From NCBI GenBank assembly GCA_021790715.1, contig JAJYGK010000193.1, positions 1 through 5,833 of the forward strand: a DNA stretch of 5,833 bases, given 5' to 3'. The first letter of the stretch is position 1, and each line of letters begins with the position of its first letter. Source of the stretch: Chloroflexota bacterium. GTDB taxonomy: Bacteria; Chloroflexota; Limnocylindria; Limnocylindrales; CSP1-4. The position numbers and the translations under genes were made by a program. This document shows positions 1 to 5,689 of this stretch, piece by piece. A model generated the notes under the pieces. It was given only the letters and a program-made list of their open reading frames with translations, made no database searches and had not been told where the DNA came from.

Positions 1-23
1 TGGACGAGGTCGCCTCCTCGTAG
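1..23 (+). CDS. Possible 3' end of an upstream gene (partial)
   Basis: Reading from base 3, six codons encode DEVASS and then a TAG stop at 21-23. All six codons end in G or C, as in the verified genes of this window. The other two plus-strand frames have several A or T third positions here, which argues against them. The fragment is far too short to identify. If real, the upstream gene ends 38 bp before the glycosyltransferase start and could be in the same operon. This is an inference from codon composition only. Confidence 0.3.
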
Positions 24-38
24 CGGGCCGCCGGCCCG
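24..38 (+). other. Small GC hairpin between the upstream tail and the first glycosyltransferase gene
   Basis: Bases 24-29 (CGGGCC) pair with 33-38 (GGCCCG) around a 3-base loop, directly after the putative TAG stop at 21-23. There is no T-run after it, so it is weak as an intrinsic terminator. In sequence this GC-rich a 6-bp stem is easily a chance occurrence. It could attenuate or stabilise a transcript entering the next gene. Confidence 0.2.
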
Positions 39-61
39 GCTCCCGGGGTGGCTGCGGTAGC

Positions 62-1303
62 ATGCCGGCCGTGACCTCCGCCGGCGTGCACCCCCGGATC
101 CTGATCGTCACGCACTCCTACTACGAGGAGGACCCCCGGCTCCGGCGGCAGGGCGAGGCGCTCGCGGCCGCCGGCTGGGAGGTGGATGTCGTCGCGCTCC
201 GAAAGCCCGGCTCGAAGGCGCGCGAGCGGATCGAGGGAGTCGACGTGCACCGGGTGGACGTCCAGCGCCACCAGGGGGCGGGTCTCGGCACGTACATCGT
301 CGAGTACGCTGCCTTCTTCGTCCGTGCCGGGATCGCGGCTGTGCGGCTGCACGCCCGCCGCCGCTACGAGGTCGCCCAGGTGGCGACCCTGCCGGATCCC
401 CTGGTGTTCGCGCTCGCGCCGCTGCGCCTCGACGGCGTGCCGATCGTGCTCGACCTGCACGAGGCAATGCCGGAGTTCTTCCGGAGCCGCTTCCCGGCCG
501 CGTCGCGGGGAGCGGTCAGGGCGGCTCTCCTCGCCGCCGAACGCGTCTCGATCGCCTTCGCGTCGCACGTCCTTACCGTCAACGATGCGCTGCGCGAGCG
601 CCTCGAGGCGCTGGGCGTGCCCGGGGGCCGGGTCACGGTCATCCTGAACAGCCCGCGGACCGACCGCTTCGATCCGACCGCGCACCCCCGGCGGCGTTTC
701 ATGGAGGATGGCTGCCTGCGCCTCGTCTACGCGGGCGCCCTGACTCCGCTCTACCAGCTCGATGTCGTGCTCGAGGCCGTCGCGCTGCTCGCGCACGGGG
801 TGGACGAGGGTGAAGTGATCGCCTCGCCTGCCATCCCCATCGACGTCACGCTCGACCTGTACGGACGCGGCGACGCCGAGTCGATGCTGCGCGCGCTCGC
901 CGCCGAACTCGGGATTGCAGAGCGGATCCGCTTCCACGGGCGCATCCCGGTCGAGGAGGTTGCCGGCCGGATCGCCGACGCGGACGTGGGGCTTGCACCC
1001 ACGCGCCGGGACGCGTTCACGGACTTCAGCCTCTCCACCAAGATCTTCGAGTACGCGGCGATGGGCAAGCCCGTCATCGCGTCGCGCCTCCCGACGGTGG
1101 AGCGTTACTTCGGGCCGGACGCGCTCCGCTACTTCGCGCCGGGCAATGCCGGCTCCCTGGCCACTGCCGTGCGGGACCTCGTCGCGGACCCGCCGGGTCG
1201 CGAGGCAGCCGTGGCCGCCGCGGGCGAGCGCGTCCGCGAACTGTCGTGGGAGCGCGAGGCGGCACGCTACGTCGGCCTGCTGGAGTCACTCGCGGCACGC
1301 TGA
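62..1303 (+). CDS. GT4-family glycosyltransferase (GT-B fold), 413 aa
   Basis: Predicted cytoplasmic or membrane-associated retaining glycosyltransferase that moves a sugar from a nucleotide-sugar donor to a polysaccharide or lipid-linked acceptor; donor and acceptor cannot be read from sequence. The N-terminal Rossmann half opens with RILIVTHSYYEEDPRLRRQ (residues 12-30) and has DLHEAMPEFF at 131-140, a signature of exopolysaccharide-type GT4 enzymes. The donor-binding half begins near LRLVYAGALTPLYQLD (219-234). It contains LDLYGRGD (264-271), RIRFHGRIP (288-296) and STKIFEYAAMGKPVIAS (325-341). In the usual EX7E motif only the second Glu (Glu330) is present; position 322 is Phe. Length is normal for the family. 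Residues 246-259 look like a short lineage-specific insertion. The ATG at 62 fits the family N-terminus and has only a weak GGGG element 13 bases upstream. The frame stays open to the window edge, but low GC3 there argues against a longer protein. GTG at 71 is an alternative start. Confidence 0.9.
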   Translation: MPAVTSAGVHPRILIVTHSYYEEDPRLRRQGEALAAAGWEVDVVALRKPGSKARERIEGVDVHRVDVQRHQGAGLGTYIVEYAAFFVRAGIAAVRLHARRRYEVAQVATLPDPLVFALAPLRLDGVPIVLDLHEAMPEFFRSRFPAASRGAVRAALLAAERVSIAFASHVLTVNDALRERLEALGVPGGRVTVILNSPRTDRFDPTAHPRRRFMEDGCLRLVYAGALTPLYQLDVVLEAVALLAHGVDEGEVIASPAIPIDVTLDLYGRGDAESMLRALAAELGIAERIRFHGRIPVEEVAGRIADADVGLAPTRRDAFTDFSLSTKIFEYAAMGKPVIASRLPTVERYFGPDALRYFAPGNAGSLATAVRDLVADPPGREAAVAAAGERVRELSWEREAARYVGLLESLAAR

Positions 1304-1333
1304 GCGCGGGGGCAGCGCTGATACGGGCCCCGT
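1303..1333. terminator. Weak candidate bidirectional terminator between convergent genes
   Basis: The 30-bp gap between two converging stop codons contains AGCGC (1303-1307) pairing with GCGCT (1315-1319) across a 7-base loop. It also holds a near-palindrome, ACGGGCCCCGT, at 1323-1333. Both stems are short and neither is followed by a T-run on either strand. Position between tail-to-tail genes is the main support, so this is a tentative call. Confidence 0.25.
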
Positions 1334-3211
1334 TCAGGCGAGCAGCCCGGCCGCCCACTGATCGGCGAGCCAGCGAACTCCTCCCGGCGCGAGCCTCGCG
1401 ACACCAGAGTCGATCGCCGGTCCCGCCGCCAGGATGTCGTACCCGTCGATGCACAGGAGATCCGGGGGTGTGGTCGCCTCGAGGTGCACGGTGGGGCTGG
1501 AGTCGCCCCCCGCCGCGGCCCGGACCGTCTCGATCACGCGCCGCTGCGCCGTCTCGAGGCGGTAGCGGGGCCGGTCGGCGTGGACCGCGGCGATCCGGTC
1601 GGAGGCGCCGGGGTCCCGCGCGAAATGGATCACCCGGCCCATCAGGCCCTTCGGCTGCTGGGCCGGTCGGGCCGCCCGCAGGGCCGCCTGGTAGCCGGCG
1701 TCGAGGTCGGCCGTCACGACCGTGCCGATCCCCGCCGGGAGCGGCCGGTCGCCCGGATCGTCCGTGGTGACCAGGGTCAGTTGGCCCAGGAGTTCGCCGG
1801 GAAGTGGCGCCAGCAGACGGGCGGCCTGCACGCGGTTGAAGCCGATCACGATCGGCACGGCCGGGGGTGGCACCGCCGAGCGCCCGGTTACCTCCGCGGG
1901 TCCGGGAGTCCCGGCGGGCGCCTCCTGCGGGGAGCGGTCCGTGGCCCGTTCGTAGATCTCCATCAGCCGCCGGGCCACCGCGGGAGCCGCGAAGCGCTCC
2001 TCGGCGCCGGCCCGGAGTGCCGCCGGATCGAAGGCATCCCGGCGTGCCCATGTCTCGAGGATCCCGTCGGCCAGCGCACGCGGGTCGTCGGTCGCCACGA
2101 GCGTGCCGACCGTGTCCGGCTCGGGCCCCAGGATTCCGTCCACCCCGCCGGACCGCGTCGCGACCACCGGCAATCCGGAGGCGAGTGCTTCGACCGCCAC
2201 CATCCCGAACGTCTCGCGGCGGCTGGGGTGCACGAACAGGTCGGCCCGCGCCATCGCGTCCGCCACGCCGGCCCGGTCGACCGGCGGATCGAACGCCACC
2301 GCCTCGGCCACGCCCAGCTCGGCGGCCCGCGTCCTCCAGCCGTCCTCGTCGGCAGCGGTGGGAGAGCGGCCGACCAGGCGCAGCGTGAGTTCCGGGACGT
2401 CGGCCCGAGCCAGGGCGAATGCCTCGAGCAGCGTGCCGATCCCCTTGTCCGCCTTCCGCGTGCCCACGTACAGGAGCTCGCCCCGGCGGCGATGGCTCCG
2501 CGCGGGGGCGCGGAAGAGCTCCACGGGGACGGTGTTCGGGACCACCTCGAGCAGCTCGTCCATCTGCGCCGCCATCTCCGGCAGCGCGTCCCGGATCTCG
2601 GCCGCCAGCGCGTCCGAGACCACGACGACCCGCGCCGCGCCGGCAAGTACCGCGGCGTACCGCCCGCGGACCTCGGGGTCGGCGAGCAGCGCGCCCGTGC
2701 GGGACGAATGCTCCGTCACCACGTACGGGATCCCGAGCATCGCGGCCGCCCTCGCCGCCAGCTCGCCGTCGGGAAAGCCGGTGTGCGCGTGCAGCAGGTC
2801 GAACGTGGCGCCGCGTGCAGCCAGCCCCTCCACGAACGGGGCGAACGCGGCGAGGTGATCGTCCCCCTCGGCGGCCGAAGAATCCTCCGGTCCCGACGCA
2901 ACCAGGAGGCGCGCCACGGGCACGCCCGCGAGATGGGACCACGTTCGCACGGCGGCCGGCCACCCTCCCCGTGTGAGCGCATCGACGCGGTCCTGCGCCG
3001 GGACCCGGAAACGCGCATGGATGGCCTCGCGCTCGGGCTCGCGGCGCTCCAGAACCCGGTTCAGCCGGACGAACTCGAAGGAAACCACCGTCGGCTCGAT
3101 CATGCCGGAGGCCGCGAGGGCGTCGACCTGGTCCGCCACGAACGAGCCGCGCACCGGATCGTCCACGGCCGGGTACCAGCGTGCGATCACGAGGACGCGA
3201 AGGGGCCGCAT
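1334..3211 (-). CDS. GT4-family glycosyltransferase with an unrecognised C-terminal domain, 625 aa
   Basis: Predicted retaining GT-B glycosyltransferase, probably in surface glycan or glycolipid assembly; donor and acceptor are unknown. The N-terminal acceptor half starts MRPLRVLVIARWYPAVDDP and has RGSFVADQVDALA (21-33), LLHAHTGFPDGELAA (139-153) and YVVTEHSS (163-170). The donor half has ELLYVGTRKADKGIGTLLEA (245-264), LRLVGRSP (277-284) and a complete EX7E motif, Glu333 to Glu341, within HPSRRETFGMVAVEALASG. The GT4 part ends near residue 424, about the normal full length of the family. A Pro/Ala-rich linker (about 425-452) then leads to a module of about 170 residues (453-625) that I do not recognise. 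It starts IVIGFNRVQAARLLAPL and ends with LLCIDGYDILAAGPAIDSG (585-603) and RLAPGGVRWLADQW (606-619). The ATG at 3211 fits the family N-terminus and has no Shine-Dalgarno sequence; a TACACT box lies six bases upstream, suggesting a leaderless mRNA. It converges on the other GT4 gene. Confidence 0.9.
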   Translation of the reverse strand: MRPLRVLVIARWYPAVDDPVRGSFVADQVDALAASGMIEPTVVSFEFVRLNRVLERREPEREAIHARFRVPAQDRVDALTRGGWPAAVRTWSHLAGVPVARLLVASGPEDSSAAEGDDHLAAFAPFVEGLAARGATFDLLHAHTGFPDGELAARAAAMLGIPYVVTEHSSRTGALLADPEVRGRYAAVLAGAARVVVVSDALAAEIRDALPEMAAQMDELLEVVPNTVPVELFRAPARSHRRRGELLYVGTRKADKGIGTLLEAFALARADVPELTLRLVGRSPTAADEDGWRTRAAELGVAEAVAFDPPVDRAGVADAMARADLFVHPSRRETFGMVAVEALASGLPVVATRSGGVDGILGPEPDTVGTLVATDDPRALADGILETWARRDAFDPAALRAGAEERFAAPAVARRLMEIYERATDRSPQEAPAGTPGPAEVTGRSAVPPPAVPIVIGFNRVQAARLLAPLPGELLGQLTLVTTDDPGDRPLPAGIGTVVTADLDAGYQAALRAARPAQQPKGLMGRVIHFARDPGASDRIAAVHADRPRYRLETAQRRVIETVRAAAGGDSSPTVHLEATTPPDLLCIDGYDILAAGPAIDSGVARLAPGGVRWLADQWAAGLLA

Positions 3212-3217
3212 GGGGGG

Positions 3218-3223
3218 AGTGTA
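3218..3223 (-). promoter_or_regulatory. Candidate -10 element of a leaderless promoter for the second glycosyltransferase
   Basis: On the minus strand TACACT (3223 down to 3218) is followed by six C residues and then the A of the ATG at 3211. A TANNNT box ending six bases before the start codon would place transcription initiation at or next to the start codon. That is the usual geometry of leaderless genes in high-GC actinobacteria and relatives. The missing Shine-Dalgarno sequence agrees. No convincing -35 hexamer is visible 16-18 bases upstream, so the call rests on the -10 box and its spacing. Confidence 0.45.
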
Positions 3224-3331
3224 GACGGGGTGAGTGCCACCGCGGCTCGGTCGGCCGGCGGGCAGTGCCCTGGCGGGACCGGCCGCCTCGACCCGGCCAG
3301 GAGCACGACCTCGATCCGCCGCCGGACACGA

Positions 3332-3366
3332 CGACGCCGGCCCGATGGGGGATCGGGCCGGCGTCG
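3332..3366 (-). terminator. Perfect 15-bp hairpin, likely terminator of the DUF4397 gene
   Basis: Bases 3332-3346 (CGACGCCGGCCCGAT) are the exact reverse complement of 3352-3366, with a 5-base G loop at 3347-3351. The hairpin lies 24 bases past the stop codon of the minus-strand DUF4397 gene. The minus strand after the stem reads TCGTGTCCGG, so there is no real U-tract. High-GC bacteria often use such U-poor stem-loops, either as terminators or as 3' end stabilisers. No plus-strand gene ends here. Confidence 0.7.
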
Positions 3367-3390
3367 CGCGGAGAGGAGTGCGGTGTCGGG

Positions 3391-4257
3391 TCAGTCGCGC
3401 GCGCGGATGCGCACCATCGACAGCCGGGTACCGGCGAGGAGGCCGAGCGCCGCGAGGACGAGCACGGCCAGCGCGGCCGGGATGACCGGCGACGCGCCGG
3501 GGGTGGTGGAGGCGCTGCTGGTCGGCGGCAATGACGCCGACGGGGTTGCCGTGGCGACCGGCGCCGCGGCCGTGGCGTCCACGGCGACGACGGCCTGCAG
3601 CCCGTGACCGCCGACCGCCGGGCTGGCGGCCGAGCCGATCACGAAGACGCTGTAGCTGGTGCCCGCGGCCAGATCGAGCTTGGGAAGCGCGAGCGCAACG
3701 GTTGTCGTGCCGGCGAGGCGGACGTCGAGGGAGTACGCGCCGGGCTTCAGGTCGAGGTAGCCGCTGTTCTTCGGGTAGACAAGACCCTTCACGAGGGCGC
3801 CGTCGGCCGCCGATCCGCGCGGGGCGACGTCCACCGCCGGCGCGTCGGCCGAGAGGTGCACGGCGCGCACCTGGGCCATGCCGGAGGTGGGCATCGGGTC
3901 ATCGACGATGACCTGGGCCTCGATCTTCGACAGCGCGTTGGTCGCCGCGACCGTGTAGGCCTTGCCGGCGTCGAGGGTGACGTTGGCGTCGATCACGGCT
4001 CCGGTCGTGGTGCCCGCGGCGAAGACCTGGAGGTGGTGCGGGCCTGCCGGGACGGTCAGGTAGCTCGAGATGGTGCCGAATGGGACGTTGCTCAGGACCT
4101 TGCTGCCGTCTGCGTACACGTCCACCGCGGGCGCGTCGGGTGACGCGTGCAGGACGCGGAGCTTGGCGGTATCGGCGGCGGCCGCGCCGCCGACCGACCC
4201 GAGCAAGACAGCCCCGGCCACGGCCAGGGCAGCAAGAACAGAGATGCGGTGCTTCAT
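3391..4257 (-). CDS. Secreted, membrane-anchored DUF4397 domain protein, 288 aa
   Basis: Extracytoplasmic protein of unknown function. A signal peptide occupies residues 1-28: MKHR, a hydrophobic core, then GGAAAA before Asp29. The mature part carries two copies of the DUF4397 repeat. The first starts LRVLHASPDAPAVDVYADGS (33-52) and the second VRAVHLSADAPAVDVAPRGS (130-149). Each is followed by beta-rich sequence with a Tyr/Leu-x-Pro-Gly turn (VPAGPHHLQVFAAGTTTG, LKPGAYSLDVRLAGTTT). This is typical of the family, whose folds are predicted to be beta-sandwiches. A Ser/Thr/Pro/Ala-rich stalk (about 229-258) precedes one membrane helix (about 259-276) and a basic tail ending RIRARD, which should stay in the cytoplasm. 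There is no LPXTG sortase signal. The ATG at 4257 was chosen because it starts directly at the signal peptide; the open frame extends to 4377 but that extension would bury it. A strong hairpin follows the gene. Confidence 0.88.
   Translation of the reverse strand: MKHRISVLAALAVAGAVLLGSVGGAAAADTAKLRVLHASPDAPAVDVYADGSKVLSNVPFGTISSYLTVPAGPHHLQVFAAGTTTGAVIDANVTLDAGKAYTVAATNALSKIEAQVIVDDPMPTSGMAQVRAVHLSADAPAVDVAPRGSAADGALVKGLVYPKNSGYLDLKPGAYSLDVRLAGTTTVALALPKLDLAAGTSYSVFVIGSAASPAVGGHGLQAVVAVDATAAAPVATATPSASLPPTSSASTTPGASPVIPAALAVLVLAALGLLAGTRLSMVRIRARD
3827..3848. repeat. Copy 2 of the internal DUF4397 repeat core (DNA level)
   Basis: These 22 bases match 4118-4139 in direct orientation at 21 of 22 positions (C versus G at the 12th base). 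They encode the DAPAVDV core of the second DUF4397 repeat. The match reflects duplication within the coding region, together with strong codon bias, and not a mobile or regulatory repeat. Confidence 0.75.
4118..4139. repeat. Copy 1 of the internal DUF4397 repeat core (DNA level)
   Basis: Partner of the direct repeat at 3827-3848, with one mismatch in 22 bases. It encodes the DAPAVDV core of the first DUF4397 repeat. The repeat period is 291 bases, equal to 97 codons, consistent with an in-frame domain duplication. Confidence 0.75.
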
Positions 4258-4269
4258 GGTCGCGCGGTA

Positions 4270-4275
4270 CTCCTC
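4270..4275 (-). promoter_or_regulatory. Ribosome binding site supporting the DUF4397 start at 4257
   Basis: On the minus strand GAGGAG lies 12 bases before the ATG at 4257. The spacing is somewhat longer than usual, but this is the only clear Shine-Dalgarno-like element nearby. The alternative ATG at 4287 has no such element, and the one at 4377 would place 40 residues before the signal peptide. Confidence 0.5.
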
Positions 4276-4327
4276 GTTGGCGTGCATGACCGGGGGGTGC
4301 CGGCCCGTCGGCTTCCCGACGACTTCT

Positions 4328-4339
4328 GTTCGGGCGAAC
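4328..4339. other. Inverted repeat upstream of the DUF4397 gene
   Basis: GTTCG-GG-CGAAC forms a 5-bp-arm palindrome about 70 bases upstream of the DUF4397 start. It could be an operator half-site pair or a small hairpin. It is not the Gram-positive LexA box, which has the arms in the opposite order (GAAC-N4-GTTC). No clear -10/-35 pair is visible beside it, so its role is speculative. Confidence 0.2.
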
Positions 4340-4398
4340 CCGGGCCGCGGATTGGTCTCGGGCGGGCCGGATCGCATGGCGAGTCGAGGCCGGATCGC

Positions 4399-4419
4399 CG
4401 GACGCGGCGTGCGCGTCCG
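4399..4419 (-). terminator. Candidate terminator hairpin after the CFA-family methyltransferase gene
   Basis: CGGACGCG (4399-4406) pairs with CGCGTCCG (4412-4419) as an 8-bp stem with a 5-base loop, 25 bases beyond the stop codon at 4445. No U-tract follows on the minus strand. A third arm, GGACGC at 4423-4428, can pair with 4413-4418 as an alternative. In DNA this rich in GC the support is moderate at best. Confidence 0.4.
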
Positions 4420-4444
4420 CCTGGACGCGAGCTGCGGCCCTGGG

Positions 4445-5689
4445 TCAGACCGCGATGCCGCGCCGCTTCTCCAGGACGATCTGGTAGTCCTGCGACAGGC
4501 CGGTCGCGAAGCCGGCCTCGCTGATGGACAGGTAGTACTCCCACATCCGGATGAATCGCTCGTCGAAGCCGAGGGCGCGCACCCGGTCTGCGTTCTCGAG
4601 GAAGCGGGTCCTCCAGGCGCGCAGGGTCAGCACGTAGTGCTCGGCGATGTCCCGGACACCGTCGAACAGCAGGTGGCTGCCGGCGGTCGCCCGCTCGATC
4701 GCGGTCAGCGACGGCAGCAGGCCGCCGGGGAAGATGTACTGCTGGATCCAGTTCGCACCGCGGCGCTGCGACTCGTAGGCGTCGTGGCGCATCGCGATCG
4801 TCTGCAGGCTGAGGCGGCCTCCGGGCACCAGCGCCTCGTCGCAGACCCGGAAGAACGTCGGGTAGTACTCGGCCCCAACGGCCTCCAGCATCTCGATCGA
4901 CACGATCGCGTCGAACGTGCCCGCGATGTCGCGGTAGTCGCGGAACTGCACGTCCACGCGGTCCTGCAGGCCGGCCGCCCGGACGCGCTCGCGCGCGAGC
5001 TCGAGCTGCTCGCGGGAGATGGTGATGCTGGTGACACGACATCCCAGCTCTCCCGCGGCGTACAGCGCAAAGCCGCCCCAACCGGAGCCGATCTCGAGGA
5101 CGTGCATCCCGGGGGCGAGGCCGGCGCCCTGCGCGATGAGCCGGTACTTGTTCCGCTGGGCGTCTGCGAGCGACTGCTCCGGTGACTCGAACACCGCGCA
5201 GGAGTAGGTCAGTGTCTCGTCGAGGAAGAGACGGTAGAAGTCGTTTCCCAGGTCGTAATGGGCGGCGATGTTGCGCCGGCTCCCACCGGGCGTGTTCCGG
5301 CGCGCACGGTGCTCGACCGTCCGCCGCAGCTGCGCCGGAACGCGCCACCAGCCTGCCGAGAGCGACAGCGCCTCGCGGTTGAGCGCGGCAAGCTCCAGCA
5401 GGGCAGGCAGGTCGGGGCTGCTCCAGCCCCCGTCCACGTACGCCTCGCCGCCACCGGTCTCCCCGTGCAGCAGCATGTGGACGAGCGCGGCCTCGTCGCG
5501 GAACCGGATCTCGCCGCGCCGCTCGGACGCTCGGTCGCCGAACACGTGCCGCGAGCCGTCCGGCAGGATGACCGTGAGGCAACCCACCCGGATCCGGCGG
5601 GCTGCCGCCAGCCCGATCCGGCGCGCGACCTGACCGAGGATCCGGTCGGGCGCCGTGAGCACGGGCAGCGATGTGGAGGAGGACGTCAT
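4445..5689 (-). CDS. CFA-synthase-family SAM-dependent fatty-acyl methyltransferase, 414 aa
   Basis: Member of the cyclopropane-fatty-acyl-phospholipid synthase family (Pfam Mycolic acid cyclopropane synthetase), which transfers a methyl(ene) group from S-adenosylmethionine to a double bond in membrane phospholipid acyl chains. The N-terminal lipid-binding domain includes GGGEAYVDGGWSSPDLPALL (79-98). The catalytic part has HYDLGNDFY (144-152), TYSCAVF with Cys164, the SAM-binding loop LEIGSGWGGFA (198-208), SIEMLEAVG with Glu269, YIFPGGLLPS (318-327) and HYVLTLRAW with Tyr352. Against E. coli Cfa, the bicarbonate-site Cys, Glu and Tyr are kept, but the His of LLHTIG is Gln296 (LSLQTIAM). I associate Gln here with the clade encoded next to DUF1365, so the product may be a methyl-branched rather than a cyclopropane fatty acid. 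The ATG overlaps the DUF1365 stop as ATGA and has GAGGT six bases upstream, indicating translational coupling. Length is normal. Confidence 0.92.
   Translation of the reverse strand: MTSSSTSLPVLTAPDRILGQVARRIGLAAARRIRVGCLTVILPDGSRHVFGDRASERRGEIRFRDEAALVHMLLHGETGGGEAYVDGGWSSPDLPALLELAALNREALSLSAGWWRVPAQLRRTVEHRARRNTPGGSRRNIAAHYDLGNDFYRLFLDETLTYSCAVFESPEQSLADAQRNKYRLIAQGAGLAPGMHVLEIGSGWGGFALYAAGELGCRVTSITISREQLELARERVRAAGLQDRVDVQFRDYRDIAGTFDAIVSIEMLEAVGAEYYPTFFRVCDEALVPGGRLSLQTIAMRHDAYESQRRGANWIQQYIFPGGLLPSLTAIERATAGSHLLFDGVRDIAEHYVLTLRAWRTRFLENADRVRALGFDERFIRMWEYYLSISEAGFATGLSQDYQIVLEKRRGIAV

Noticed and set aside
1074..3329. Minus-strand open frame of about 751 codons overlapping the second glycosyltransferase in another frame
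   Set aside because: Its translation is almost entirely Arg, Gly, Pro and Ala, and it overlaps a recognised enzyme on the same strand. It is a composition artefact.
3212..3390. Possible small gene or ncRNA in the gap between the second glycosyltransferase and the DUF4397 gene
   Set aside because: Beyond the hairpin at 3332-3366 and the -10 box at 3218-3223 I see no start with a ribosome site and no coding-like third-position pattern.
1484..3607. Long plus-strand open frame of about 707 codons opposite the second glycosyltransferase
   Set aside because: It is antisense to a clear GT4 gene. Its translation is Arg/Gly/His-rich and shows no family motifs. Open antisense frames are expected in DNA with such high GC3.
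3692..3695. Sortase signal in the DUF4397 C-terminus (SLPPTS around residues 242-247)
   Set aside because: LPPTS is not LPXTG. It also lies too far before the hydrophobic helix, and the stalk is simply Ser/Thr/Pro-rich.
4290..4320. ECF-sigma-like promoter (GGGAAG ... GGTC) before the DUF4397 gene
   Set aside because: The match to any specific ECF consensus is poor, and such short G/C-rich words occur by chance in this composition.
4328..4339. LexA/SOS-type box upstream of the DUF4397 gene
   Set aside because: The arms are GTTC...GAAC, the reverse order of the Gram-positive SOS box, and the downstream gene has no DNA-repair link.
4258..4377. N-terminal extension of the DUF4397 protein to an ATG at 4377
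   Set aside because: It would place 40 polar residues before a clean signal peptide. The ATG at 4257 has a GAGGAG upstream and begins exactly at MKHR.
4254..5582. Minus-strand open frame of about 442 codons overlapping the methyltransferase
   Set aside because: It is a shadow of the CFA-family gene, Arg/Pro-rich, without motifs, and incompatible with the ATGA-coupled real frame.
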